Shown piece by piece: positions 27,549 to 36,423 of a DNA stretch of 64,000 bases (its first letter is position 1; the number at the start of each line of letters is the position of its first letter). Position numbers and translations under genes: made by a program. The DNA lies in assembly GCA_001829315.1 (NCBI GenBank), contig MIAY01000008.1:154934-218933 (forward strand), read 5' to 3'. This DNA comes from Spirochaetes bacterium GWE1_32_154. Its GTDB lineage: Bacteria; Spirochaetota; GWE2-31-10. Below the pieces are notes generated by a model that worked only from the letters and a program-made list of their open reading frames with translations, ran no database searches and was not told the origin of the DNA.

Positions 27549-28016
27549 TTATTCCCCGGCAAGTTCGATGATTATATTGTAAACTCTATCACTTATATAA
27601 ATTTTGTTATAGATAAGTTCGTTTAGAATTGGCTTGACTTTATCAATAATTTTCATTTGTTTCGCTTTTATTAAAACACCTAATGTACCTGTAATTTTTA
27701 ATCCCATATACTCGGCAAATTTTCTTGCAGTAAGATCATCTATGATAGAAAGATCAGCTTCTAACTCCTGTGCTAACAGTATAACTTCAACTTCTCCCTT
27801 ATGTAGAGCAGTTTTAAAAAATTTAGCAACATTTATATTTTTAATTTCACAGATTTTGAAGAAATCAAATTTTTCAATAATTTTTGATTTTACATTAATT
27901 TCTTCTCTTACAGCGTTAGGAATAATAATTTGACCGTACGTTTTATTTAAAATATCTAAACGATTAATTGAATGTAACGATATTATCGGTGTTGAGTTGC
28001 AAATTACTTTAAGCAT
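27549..28016 (-). CDS. PIN-domain toxin, DUF3368 type
   Basis: A 155-aa PIN-like protein with acidic residues spaced as in this nuclease fold: CNSTPIISL near the start, HKGEVEVILLA in the middle and LSIIDDLTARKFAE, then ITGTLGVLIKAK. This is the DUF3368 family, usually found with UPF0175 antitoxins; presumed ribonuclease toxins. I chose ATG 28016 because AAGGA lies eight bases upstream; a TTG two codons earlier is possible. It overlaps the antitoxin stop by eight bases, as expected of a coupled toxin-antitoxin pair. Confidence 0.83.
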   Translation of the reverse strand: MLKVICNSTPIISLHSINRLDILNKTYGQIIIPNAVREEINVKSKIIEKFDFFKICEIKNINVAKFFKTALHKGEVEVILLAQELEADLSIIDDLTARKFAEYMGLKITGTLGVLIKAKQMKIIDKVKPILNELIYNKIYISDRVYNIIIELAGE

Positions 28017-28266
28017 TTGCAATATCCTTCAATAATTCATCACGATCATAATGTTCAAATATTGATATTTTGTTATCAGATAAATAGTGAATGAATGTTT
28101 CCTCCGGCATCTCTGCTAATAATGCTGCCTGTCCAATTGAGAGCTTTTTATGGTAATAATAATGCATCGCACTATAAAGCTTCATTTCATACGCAATTTC
28201 TGTTTCTGATTCCCGTAATGAAAATAGTATTTCTTCCGGTATGTTTATCGTAGCGACCTTATTCAT
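28009..28266 (-). CDS. UPF0175-family antitoxin
   Basis: An 85-aa protein of the UPF0175 family: an N-terminal strand (ATINIPEEIL), then a helix-turn-helix-like region (KKLSIGQAALLAEMPEETFIHYL), and a charged end. It likely represses its own operon and neutralises the PIN toxin encoded immediately downstream. A strong GGAGG precedes the ATG. The family assignment is by recognisable pattern and by pairing with DUF3368. Confidence 0.8.
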   Translation of the reverse strand: MNKVATINIPEEILFSLRESETEIAYEMKLYSAMHYYYHKKLSIGQAALLAEMPEETFIHYLSDNKISIFEHYDRDELLKDIANA

Positions 28267-28285
28267 ATAACCTCCTTACTTTATC

Positions 28286-30445
28286 CTAATAATCACCATT
28301 ATTTCTCATTTCAAGTAATAACTTAGGGTTTTGCTGAAAGAATTTAATCATGCTTTGCCATGGGATTCTAAAAAGTTTTGAGTTTGTTTTTGCTACAATA
28401 CCTATTTTATGATCCCGGTTTGAAATGAGATTCTCAGGATTTCCTATGAAATTCCCTTTATTTATTTCTTTTATCGTGTTGCCATTTTCATCGGTTAACA
28501 AACCAATACCATCACCCCAAAGATACGCGTAATCCATAGAATTAGAATAATTTTCGATAACTTCATTCTCTTCAACATTGTATTCTTCAAGAATGATTTC
28601 AAGATTATTTTTTTGATTTATGGTTAGCTCATTAAAATATTTATTATTATTAATTGTTTCCCATGAACCGATTTTTCTATTATGACAGAGTTTTTGCAGT
28701 TTTTCATATATATTCATATTGGAAATCAGTGCAAGAAAATCATCACTATCAATAACAATTGAAACAATATCAGTTACTGCAATTATCGTATTTAAAGCAG
28801 GTGCATTTTGTATAATGGAAGATTCACCAAAATAACTTCCCGAACTTATAAATGCTTTATCAGTTTCGTTTTCAATAACCCGCGCTTTTCCCGCTATAAT
28901 TATAAAAAAACGTTTATTAATATCTCCTTCTTTAACAAGGCAGTCACCTGATTTAAATTTTACATATTTAATAACACTTAGTATTTCCCCGCCTTTTTTT
29001 AAAGGAGTGTCTTCAAAAATGTCTATATGAGTTATGAGGTTTAATATTTCGATGGATTCACCATGAATTGTCGGAGTACTATCTATAATCATTGTGTTTG
29101 CAAGTCCCGTCGGTGATATTTTTAAGCCTGAGTCATCCGGGATTTTAGATTTGTCAGTGTGAACCAAATAAATATTGCGTTTATTTTCATACGGTAATTT
29201 AAGTAATGTTTCCATTGGCGTATGAAGCGGAGGAACGCCTGCTTCGTGGATAATAATATTTTTATTCCAGTCAAAACCTGCTAACTCATCATATCGACCT
29301 TGGCTTAGTATCCCTTTTTTTAATAGTTTATTAAAGAAATCAATGTCATTTAAGTGATCTGAAGTGTAGACAACAGTACGATTTTTAAATGATATTTCAA
29401 AACCTATTGTTGGTATTGAATGTAAACGATAACTGAAAGTTACCATTGCTCCATTTATATTTATTGGTTTGGCTATCATAATTGGTATAAAATCAATTAA
29501 TTCAATAATATCAATGACTGATAATTCTGCAAGTAAAGATATTTTTTTTATAAAACTTGAAAATATTGTCGGAGTCGTATAGAGCGTAATTCTTCCTTCC
29601 TGAAGTATTTTTTGCATAACACCTGAATCGTGGTCTGAATGACAATGAGTTAGTATTACCGAGTTTACCATTTTTGGCGTTACATTTTGTTCCATAAGCC
29701 AGAGAGCCGAGTCAACCGGCGGGTCAACCATAACACCCACTCCGTTTATCCAGAAAATAAAACCGCTCGTTTTCCCTTTTGGATCAAACCCGTGTGATGA
29801 GCCGAGAGTTGTAATGCCAAATGAGGGTGGTATAAAAATATCTGAGTAGATTCGATTTCCAATATCACTTTCCTGATAATTAATATCCCATGGTAATGAA
29901 ACTTTTTGATTTTGGTCAATAATTTCTATTGTTGAGTCATCATTATTGAGTTTAATGTCAACACCATTAATTGTAACGGTATTGATTGAATTAAATGTCC
30001 GGAAATCAACAATATTTTCTATTTTAAATGTTTCATTATTCTCTTCATTAGTTCTGAAATACATCATTTCTTTTTTCATATCAGGAAGTGCGGGGTTATT
30101 CCGGCCATCATAATATTCTAAATCAATATTAATTTGTTCGGGACCGATAATTGATTCTTCTAAAATTGAGTAAATTATTTTTTTTTGTTTTTCAGTGCAT
30201 ACAATTGTAGTTTTTTTTTTCATAATAAAGAAATTGTAATTGCATGGAAATTCTATATCCATTAATGAAAGCATTTTTTTATTTGAGAATAATGATTTTG
30301 GTGCAATATAAATTTCAGGAACAGCTCTATTCATTGCAAGTGAATCTTTTATTGTCTCCGGAGGTGAGCCGAGTTGAATCGCCCCGGCAGTTGTATCAAC
30401 TATTATTCCGCCTTTCGATAAATATATTGTTTTCATTTTTTTCAT
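28286..30445 (-). CDS. Metallo-beta-lactamase-fold protein fused to cyclic nucleotide-binding domains
   Basis: A 719-aa soluble protein. Residues 1-190 are a beta-rich N-terminal domain I do not recognise. Residues of about 205-460 are a metallo-beta-lactamase fold with the metal motif THCHSDHDSG (266-275), SSHGFD upstream and the late ligand regions YTSDHL and LVHTD. Residues of about 480-590 are a cyclic nucleotide-binding domain (FKSGDCLVKEGD, GSYFGESSII), and about 600-719 look like a second, degenerate copy. The MBL part probably hydrolyses a phosphodiester or thioester and the cNMP part may gate it by cAMP or cGMP; both are inference. AAGAG precedes the ATG. Confidence 0.82.
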   Translation of the reverse strand: MKKMKTIYLSKGGIIVDTTAGAIQLGSPPETIKDSLAMNRAVPEIYIAPKSLFSNKKMLSLMDIEFPCNYNFFIMKKKTTIVCTEKQKKIIYSILEESIIGPEQINIDLEYYDGRNNPALPDMKKEMMYFRTNEENNETFKIENIVDFRTFNSINTVTINGVDIKLNNDDSTIEIIDQNQKVSLPWDINYQESDIGNRIYSDIFIPPSFGITTLGSSHGFDPKGKTSGFIFWINGVGVMVDPPVDSALWLMEQNVTPKMVNSVILTHCHSDHDSGVMQKILQEGRITLYTTPTIFSSFIKKISLLAELSVIDIIELIDFIPIMIAKPININGAMVTFSYRLHSIPTIGFEISFKNRTVVYTSDHLNDIDFFNKLLKKGILSQGRYDELAGFDWNKNIIIHEAGVPPLHTPMETLLKLPYENKRNIYLVHTDKSKIPDDSGLKISPTGLANTMIIDSTPTIHGESIEILNLITHIDIFEDTPLKKGGEILSVIKYVKFKSGDCLVKEGDINKRFFIIIAGKARVIENETDKAFISSGSYFGESSIIQNAPALNTIIAVTDIVSIVIDSDDFLALISNMNIYEKLQKLCHNRKIGSWETINNNKYFNELTINQKNNLEIILEEYNVEENEVIENYSNSMDYAYLWGDGIGLLTDENGNTIKEINKGNFIGNPENLISNRDHKIGIVAKTNSKLFRIPWQSMIKFFQQNPKLLLEMRNNGDY

Positions 30446-30606
30446 TGTTACATCTCTTTTTTAGGATTTTACATAGTATATCATAATTTAAAAAAAAATA
30501 TCGAATGTTATACTAAATTTAATTATCGGAAATATATTCTATTAAAATTAATCTATTTTTGTATAGGAAAAATACTTTTATTGCTTTAATTAAATGAGGT
30601 GAAGTT

Positions 30607-31293
30607 ATGAAAAAAATATGGATTAGTATATTGTTTATTTTACTGAACAAACGTATCTATGCTTACAATAGTATGCCGATTATTCGTGTCGGAAGTTCGT
30701 TTTCAATAAATTTTGAAGATTATTTACATAAGAATTTATTAAGTAAAACTGAAGAGAAAATTTATACAAGTATTGATTTTACTTTAGCACGGGTTATTCA
30801 TATTTTCTCAAAAGTTGAGTATTCAATAGCATTGAAATACAGTTCATCTGATTTTATATCAAAATTCAGGGTGTCATATATAAAAGATATACTTCGGGTT
30901 AAAATACTGGTGAATAAATATTTTTTTATGTATGCCGGAGTAAATCCTTCGTATGGATTAGAAGATTATTACTACAGAAATATATATAGCTTTGGTGGTG
31001 TCGTACAATTTAAAACATTCCGTTTTTCGTATACTTACTCAGGATATCATAAAAATACTAATGATGGCGAATTCGATCAGACTTTAGTAAGCGGATTAGA
31101 TTGGGTGAGTGGAAAAAAAATTTATGCTTTTCATTCTGTTAAACTATCTGCACGATTTAAAATATACTCAGTTGACGGTGCTGTTCGATGTATGGTTGAC
31201 TCTCTAAAGTGTAATTACGAAATACGATTTGATATAAAAAAAATATTTGATTCATTTCAAATCCCGGAAGATTACAATCAGGAGAGTGAATAG
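30607..31293 (+). CDS. Exported beta-strand-rich protein of unknown function
   Basis: A 228-aa protein with a signal-peptide-like N-terminus (MKKIWISILFILLNKRIYAY) and alternating aromatic strands (FFMYAGVNPSYGLEDYYY, FGGVVQFKTFRFSYTYSGY), suggestive of a small beta-barrel or a periplasmic beta-sandwich. No motif recognised. GAGGTG precedes the ATG. It lies between the divergent MBL/cNMP gene and rlmE, about 60 bases upstream of the latter. Confidence 0.6.
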   Translation: MKKIWISILFILLNKRIYAYNSMPIIRVGSSFSINFEDYLHKNLLSKTEEKIYTSIDFTLARVIHIFSKVEYSIALKYSSSDFISKFRVSYIKDILRVKILVNKYFFMYAGVNPSYGLEDYYYRNIYSFGGVVQFKTFRFSYTYSGYHKNTNDGEFDQTLVSGLDWVSGKKIYAFHSVKLSARFKIYSVDGAVRCMVDSLKCNYEIRFDIKKIFDSFQIPEDYNQESE

Positions 31294-31354
31294 ATTGCTT
31301 TTTTTGTTCTTTTTTGGTACTCTCTTTAAACTATAGTAATTAAGAAGGTTTAGT

Positions 31355-32011
31355 ATGAATGATTATGAAAATCCGGATTTTTATTCGAGGAAAGCAAAAG
31401 ATGAAGGGTATTTTGCTCGAAGTATTTACAAACTCGAAGAAATTGACAGTCGATTTTCTCTTATAAAAAAAGGTATGAAAATCGTTGATTTAGGATGTGC
31501 ACCAGGATCATGGTGTCAGTATCTTTCAAATATTGTTGGCGATACAGGTCTTGTTGTCGGTATCGATTATAAAAAGATTCTTGTTACTGCTCCAAATATT
31601 GTTATTGTTCATGGGAATTTTTTAAGGGATTATAACCAGGCGGAAATTATGACTCATGGGCCGTTTAATGGAATTGTGAGTGATATGGCGCCGGATACAA
31701 CGGGGGACAGATTAACTGATTGTTTTAATTCTTCTGATTTAGTAAAAGATGCATTGCGGTTTTCCTATGATCATTTGAAAAAATCCGGTTTTTTTGTTGC
31801 AAAAATATTTCAAGGCGGTGATGAGAAAGCTATTTTTGATGAAATGAAAATGGCATTTAAAACGGTGAAATGGTTTAAACCAAAATCATGCAGAAAGATT
31901 AGTTTTGAAACTTTTATAATTGGAATGGATTTTACGGGGAAGCCGCAATTATCAGAAGAAGCAGAAGATATTATGGATGTTGATAATTACTCAGGTGATA
32001 TGCCCTGGTGA
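31355..32011 (+). CDS. rlmE: 23S rRNA (uridine-2'-O)-methyltransferase RlmE
   Basis: FtsJ-family SAM-dependent 2'-O-methyltransferase that modifies U2552 of 23S rRNA. The 218-aa protein has the expected length, RSIYKLEEID near the start (catalytic Lys), SAM motif VDLGCAPGSW (about 45-54), the Asp of SDMAPDTTG, a catalytic Lys in GFFVAKIFQGG, and a final KPKSCRKISFETFII. AAGG precedes the ATG. The last 25 bases overlap the 3' end of the convergent acyltransferase gene. Confidence 0.95.
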   Translation: MNDYENPDFYSRKAKDEGYFARSIYKLEEIDSRFSLIKKGMKIVDLGCAPGSWCQYLSNIVGDTGLVVGIDYKKILVTAPNIVIVHGNFLRDYNQAEIMTHGPFNGIVSDMAPDTTGDRLTDCFNSSDLVKDALRFSYDHLKKSGFFVAKIFQGGDEKAIFDEMKMAFKTVKWFKPKSCRKISFETFIIGMDFTGKPQLSEEAEDIMDVDNYSGDMPW

Positions 32012-33051
32012 TTTTTTTTGCTTATCATAAAGAAGAAATTAAGCAGATATATACTAATGATTAGTATACAATAGTACATTATAAATGATAATAGTGATAG
32101 TTTTCCGAAACCGATTATTTGTGTACTTAATGCAATTATTGTTAAATGAAAAATATAATTAAAAAGCAAGTATTGTGCCGGTAACGTAATCAATTTATTT
32201 ATTTTGATTTTCTGGAAATTTATCAGATAATCACAACAAATAACAAGTATAAAAACTAATGAAAGTGAATATACAAAGCATAGAATATCAAAATTCCATA
32301 TTCTTGCAGTAAAAAAAGAAGCAGTATGCGTTTTCAGAAAAATATCCGGTATAAAATAGCTGCTGTTAAATATCCTTTCAATTGTATATCTGCCGACATC
32401 CGGGTATAATGGAGCAAATATCCCGTAAATATATGAATAGACTGAAAAAATAGCTATTGAAACGGCGAATATAATCATTTTTACCCATTTGGTTAATAAA
32501 CCGGCTCTTTTTAGTTCTCCATATAAAAATCCAAAAAAACCATAAATCACTGTCGGAAAAAACGGTTCATACCCTGTAGTTAGATGAAATATATTATTAT
32601 TTGCTAATCGTAAACTAATAAATAGTATTGATGTAAGAACTGTAAGAGATGAAATGATGAATATTTTGTATTTTTTTGTTGTGCCTATTAATGTACAAAT
32701 AATAGTATTTAAACCTATTGTATAAAGAATTCCCGGTGAGAAAATAAAATCAGGAAATTGAAACCCGTTTTCTGCAACAAAAAAAACACTGGCTATAAGC
32801 ATGAGAAATAATGAAAAAAATATTCTTTTTTTCACTTTTAAATATGACTGACCAATGGTAAGTGAATATCCTGATAAAAATAGAAATAATGCAGGACAAA
32901 GCGGTATAATGTTATCAATAAAGTCAATAAATGGAACCTGTATTGAATTGTTATAGAGAGTGATATACAAATGACTAAAAATCATGTGGAGCAATGCAAA
33001 TACTTTTAAAATATCAATTGCAGCGTCTCTTGAATTGTTTTTTATTTTCAT
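31987..33051 (-). CDS. Multi-spanning membrane acyltransferase-like protein
   Basis: A 354-aa protein with about ten hydrophobic helices. The N-terminus (NNSRDAAIDILKVFALLHMIFSHL) matches the start of membrane acyltransferase families, where an Arg/Asp-D-x-L-R/K pattern is followed by a histidine in the first span. It may O-acylate a glycan or a lipid at the cytoplasmic membrane; the substrate is unknown. No clear ribosome-binding site is seen before the ATG. Its 3' end overlaps rlmE tail to tail by 25 bases. Confidence 0.65.
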   Translation of the reverse strand: MKIKNNSRDAAIDILKVFALLHMIFSHLYITLYNNSIQVPFIDFIDNIIPLCPALFLFLSGYSLTIGQSYLKVKKRIFFSLFLMLIASVFFVAENGFQFPDFIFSPGILYTIGLNTIICTLIGTTKKYKIFIISSLTVLTSILFISLRLANNNIFHLTTGYEPFFPTVIYGFFGFLYGELKRAGLLTKWVKMIIFAVSIAIFSVYSYIYGIFAPLYPDVGRYTIERIFNSSYFIPDIFLKTHTASFFTARIWNFDILCFVYSLSLVFILVICCDYLINFQKIKINKLITLPAQYLLFNYIFHLTIIALSTQIIGFGKLSLLSFIMYYCILIISIYLLNFFFMISKKNHQGISPE

Positions 33052-33118
33052 ATTGAATATATCGAATTTAATACTAAATTGCTTTACTTTTTATTAAAAA
33101 AATATTTTAATAAAACCT

Positions 33119-33463
33119 ATGGATGATACACAAAACATACTCAATAGAATTAATCGAAAAAAATCAGCAGAAACACCAATGTTCGATGCTAATCTTTTAA
33201 GTGGGGTACATAAGAAAGTACTCAATAAGTTAGTGGGAACTGACCGGGATAATGTCAGTCCTAAAAAAGGGGAGCGATTCATGGATCAAAAAGTAGAACA
33301 GATAATTGCCAATGATAAAAAAGTTAGAGAAGCAGTACAAAATCTGGTTGTTTCATTAACAGAATTAGGTGATTCAGATATTGCTATGAAATTAATCGGA
33401 CAGCATATTATTTTTTTAAATGATATGTTTAAAGAATTTGATCAAACTACCGGTAAGAAATAA
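33119..33463 (+). CDS. Small conserved-looking protein of unknown function
   Basis: A 114-aa charged, mainly helical protein. A disordered N-terminal half (IEIKK-rich start to about residue 50) is followed by helices with regular hydrophobic spacing (IIANDKKVREAVQNLVVSL, ELGDSDIAMKLIGQHIIFL). No motif recognised. No good ribosome-binding site precedes ATG 33119. It is probably cotranscribed with ruvX, which starts 29 bases after its stop. Confidence 0.55.
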   Translation: MDDTQNILNRINRKKSAETPMFDANLLSGVHKKVLNKLVGTDRDNVSPKKGERFMDQKVEQIIANDKKVREAVQNLVVSLTELGDSDIAMKLIGQHIIFLNDMFKEFDQTTGKK

Positions 33464-33492
33464 TAATTTTTTCATAAGGATGAAACTGATTT

Positions 33493-33948
33493 ATGAACAG
33501 GATTATGTGTATAGATTATGGGGATGCACGAATTGGTATTGCAATGACTGATCCGCTTAAAATAATTGTTTCAGCCCACTCAACTTTAAATAATGATGAC
33601 AAATCTATTGATTCAATAAAAGAAATATTTATATCAAAATCAGTCTATGAAGTTGTCATCGGTTTACCGTATGGTAAAGATAGTGAAATAGGTGATGCTG
33701 CCAAAAAAGTTATTAATTTTACTCAAAAGTTAAAAAATTGCTTTGATATAAATGGTTTAGAATATAAACTGTTTTATCAGGATGAACGATATTCAACCCG
33801 GGATGCTGCAGAAACAATGAGAGAAATCGGGGTCAAAACGAAGCGGAAAAAATCATTAGTTGATCAAATAGCCGCCTGTTATATATTAAAATCTTTTTTA
33901 GATTCAAAATATAAAGAAGAAGTCGTATTTACTAATGAGGTTCTATGA
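33493..33948 (+). CDS. ruvX: RuvX/YqgF-type pre-16S rRNA nuclease or Holliday junction resolvase
   Basis: A 151-aa RNase H-like protein with CIDYGDARIGIAMTDP near the N-terminus (first catalytic Asp), IGLPYGKDSEIGD (Gly-Leu-Pro strand), and FYQDERYSTRDA (second acidic residue and Ser-Thr), which is the full YqgF pattern. In Escherichia coli YqgF helps mature the 5' end of 16S rRNA. The stop overlaps the start of the next gene by four bases (ATGA). Confidence 0.93.
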   Translation: MNRIMCIDYGDARIGIAMTDPLKIIVSAHSTLNNDDKSIDSIKEIFISKSVYEVVIGLPYGKDSEIGDAAKKVINFTQKLKNCFDINGLEYKLFYQDERYSTRDAAETMREIGVKTKRKKSLVDQIAACYILKSFLDSKYKEEVVFTNEVL

Positions 33949-35135
33949 TTCAATTTGAATTCGTTGATGCTGATGCTTTATTACTTGATTCATTTAAATT
34001 GGGCAAAAAAATTTATGAATCGGGTTTTATTCCCACCCATGCGGTTAGTTTATGGCGCGGGGGAACACCGGTCGGGCTTGGTGTCGGTGAGTATTTCAGA
34101 TTAAAAGGTCATTTTATTAATCATACCACGTTTGCAACAGCAAGTTATACGGGGATTAATTCACAAAGTGAGATAATCATAAAAGGTCTTGAACATCTTA
34201 TTAAGTCAATTTCAAAAGAAGATAAATTATTAATTGTTGATGATATTTATGATTCGGGTAAAACAATTGAAGCTGTTATTAATACCATAAAAAAAACATC
34301 CAGAGCAAATAGTCCTGATCATATATTAGTTGCATGTGTTTATAATAAAATCAGAGAACGGTCTGTTCATATACCTGTAACGACATTGTCTGATAAAGAA
34401 GATGTCTGGATTAGTTTCCCTCATGAAATAGCTGATTTAGTAAGTGATGATGATAAGAATGAAACTTGGATTCAAAATAAATCAGCTGCTATTTATAGTA
34501 TATTACAATCAGGCAATACCATCGCCAGGACAAATATTGAAATCAATAATGAATTTTATTATTTAAAGGCATCAACTTTATTGGAGGATTCATTAAAATT
34601 AGCAGTTACGATATTTGAAGATGGTTTTTATCCTGATTTTATTATTGCTACCTGGCCGGGTGGTATAAGTGCCGGTTTATCAATTCATGAGTATTTTAAA
34701 TATCGAATTGCCAAAGATAGATTATCAATTAAAACTCCCGATCATATTTCGATTAATACATCGGGGTCACATCTTTCATATAAATCAAACATAATTGGTA
34801 TAAAATATTTGGAAGATACAATAAATCCCGATGATAAAATTTTACTGGTTGACACCGGGTTTGGTTCAGGTCGTTTGATTAATCATACTATTGATAAATT
34901 GAAAGAGTCTTTAAGACGGAATATAAATGTTGATAATATACGGATTGCCAGTGTTTATTATAACCCGTTAAAAGATGTTACATGGACAACCGTTCCCCGG
35001 TATACAGAACCCCATTATTATTTATACAAAGTGAACAAGGAAGTTATTTTCCCTCATCAGATACACAGGTTACCGTCACCAGAGAAAAATCTGAAAACAG
35101 TGTGGCCTGAGTTACATGATGTTCTCTATAAATAG
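33945..35135 (+). CDS. Tandem phosphoribosyltransferase-like protein
   Basis: A 396-aa protein made of two copies of a phosphoribosyltransferase fold. Copy 1 (about 5-165) has the PRPP loop VDDIYDSGKT (98-107), with the two acidic residues and the DSGKT end. Copy 2 (about 208-380) aligns with it (LLEDSLKLAVTIFEDGFYPD versus LLLDSFKLGKKIYESGFIPT) but its loop reads VDTGFGSGRL (302-311), without the second acidic residue. One active and one inactive site is the natural reading. Substrate base unknown. It is translationally coupled to ruvX. Confidence 0.85.
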   Translation: MIQFEFVDADALLLDSFKLGKKIYESGFIPTHAVSLWRGGTPVGLGVGEYFRLKGHFINHTTFATASYTGINSQSEIIIKGLEHLIKSISKEDKLLIVDDIYDSGKTIEAVINTIKKTSRANSPDHILVACVYNKIRERSVHIPVTTLSDKEDVWISFPHEIADLVSDDDKNETWIQNKSAAIYSILQSGNTIARTNIEINNEFYYLKASTLLEDSLKLAVTIFEDGFYPDFIIATWPGGISAGLSIHEYFKYRIAKDRLSIKTPDHISINTSGSHLSYKSNIIGIKYLEDTINPDDKILLVDTGFGSGRLINHTIDKLKESLRRNINVDNIRIASVYYNPLKDVTWTTVPRYTEPHYYLYKVNKEVIFPHQIHRLPSPEKNLKTVWPELHDVLYK

Positions 35136-35161
35136 TAGAAAAGGTACTTTAGAGGTGACCT

Positions 35162-36349
35162 TTAGACATTTTCTTTTTTCAAACAGACAATTGAAATGTC
35201 ATCCTGAAGTTCACTTTTTCCGGTATGGAGAAAGATATTTTTCATGACCGTATCAATTAAAATCTGTGGATCGGATTTGACATTGTTTTTAAGAATTTCA
35301 AGAAATTTATTTTCAAAGAACACATCCTGGTTGTTTGATGCTTCAGTAATACCATCCGTTATGAGTATAAATGAATCACCTTTTTCAAGTTTCATATTAT
35401 AAATGTTAAAATCAAGATTTTCAACAACACCGAGAAGCATTCCGCCGATTTCATCCACCTCTACATTGCCATTTGCCCGGACTATAATTGGAGACGGGTG
35501 TCCGCAATTGACAACAATAATTTCACCGGTTGAAAAAGTTACACGTGCAAATAAAATAGTTGCAAAGATTGCTGAATTTGAAAGAACGGTATGCATATCT
35601 TTATTAATTTGATCTAAAATATAAATAGGATCATCAAAAGATGTTAATGCCACTTGAAGTGACATTTTTAATAACATGGTAATAAGTGCAGCGGGAATAC
35701 CATGGCCGGTAACATCAGCTATGACAATGTCAAGAATGTCGTTTGACTTTTCATTAAAGACAACCATATCACCACTTATTGTCGATGCAGGTTGAATCTT
35801 TGTTGCGACTGAATAACTGCCATATTTTCTTATTAATTCAGGGAATAAACCTCTTTGAACCTCTTTTGCAAGATTTAATTGTCGAAGCATTTCATCATCT
35901 TTCATTTTCAGTAGCTTGTACGTTTTTTCTTTTTCAGCCAGAACAGTATCTAATTCTATTGTTTTAGTACTTAAACTATTATACAGTTCTTCAAAAATAT
36001 TTTTATATGAAATAAAGTCAGTAACATTTTTGAAAGATAAAAATAGTAGATTTTTTTCTTCAATAGTAATTTTTTCTGAAGATAAAAGAAAATGAAAAAG
36101 ATACCCTTCAGTACTTCTATAGGTTAATTCTCTGTTTTCAAAACCGAATTCAAAATATGTATGTATATATTGAGTTTGAAATATATTTTCTTTAACAGTA
36201 TTGTTGAAAGCCAAATTTGATAATTGAAACCCACTATCTACTATTTTACCGAAAAAAGTGATCGCTTTTTTATTTGATTTATATATTTTACTATCATAGT
36301 CAATAATTATTAAACATTCAGGTGCGAAATCAAAGTAAAAATCTTCCAC
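35162..36349 (-). CDS. PAS plus SpoIIE-type serine phosphatase
   Basis: A 395-aa protein with a PAS-like sensor (about 1-110: LIIDYDSKIYKSNKKAI), a coiled coil (about 120-170) and a PP2C/SpoIIE phosphatase domain (about 180-395). The phosphatase motifs are SGDMVVF, IVIADVTGHGIPAALITMLL, VNCGHPSP, GDSFILITDGITEA and ELQDDISIVCLK, with the metal-binding Asp residues. Members such as RsbU dephosphorylate anti-sigma-antagonist proteins. No anti-sigma antagonist is encoded nearby, so the partner is unknown. The GTG start lacks a clear ribosome-binding site, so the true start is uncertain. Confidence 0.86.
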   Translation of the reverse strand: MEDFYFDFAPECLIIIDYDSKIYKSNKKAITFFGKIVDSGFQLSNLAFNNTVKENIFQTQYIHTYFEFGFENRELTYRSTEGYLFHFLLSSEKITIEEKNLLFLSFKNVTDFISYKNIFEELYNSLSTKTIELDTVLAEKEKTYKLLKMKDDEMLRQLNLAKEVQRGLFPELIRKYGSYSVATKIQPASTISGDMVVFNEKSNDILDIVIADVTGHGIPAALITMLLKMSLQVALTSFDDPIYILDQINKDMHTVLSNSAIFATILFARVTFSTGEIIVVNCGHPSPIIVRANGNVEVDEIGGMLLGVVENLDFNIYNMKLEKGDSFILITDGITEASNNQDVFFENKFLEILKNNVKSDPQILIDTVMKNIFLHTGKSELQDDISIVCLKKENV

Positions 36350-36423
36350 AGTTTTTTCCCATTTGAAATAATAGATTTTTATAGAGCCTCTAAAACTCAG
36401 GCAATTTTTTTCATTATAATAGA

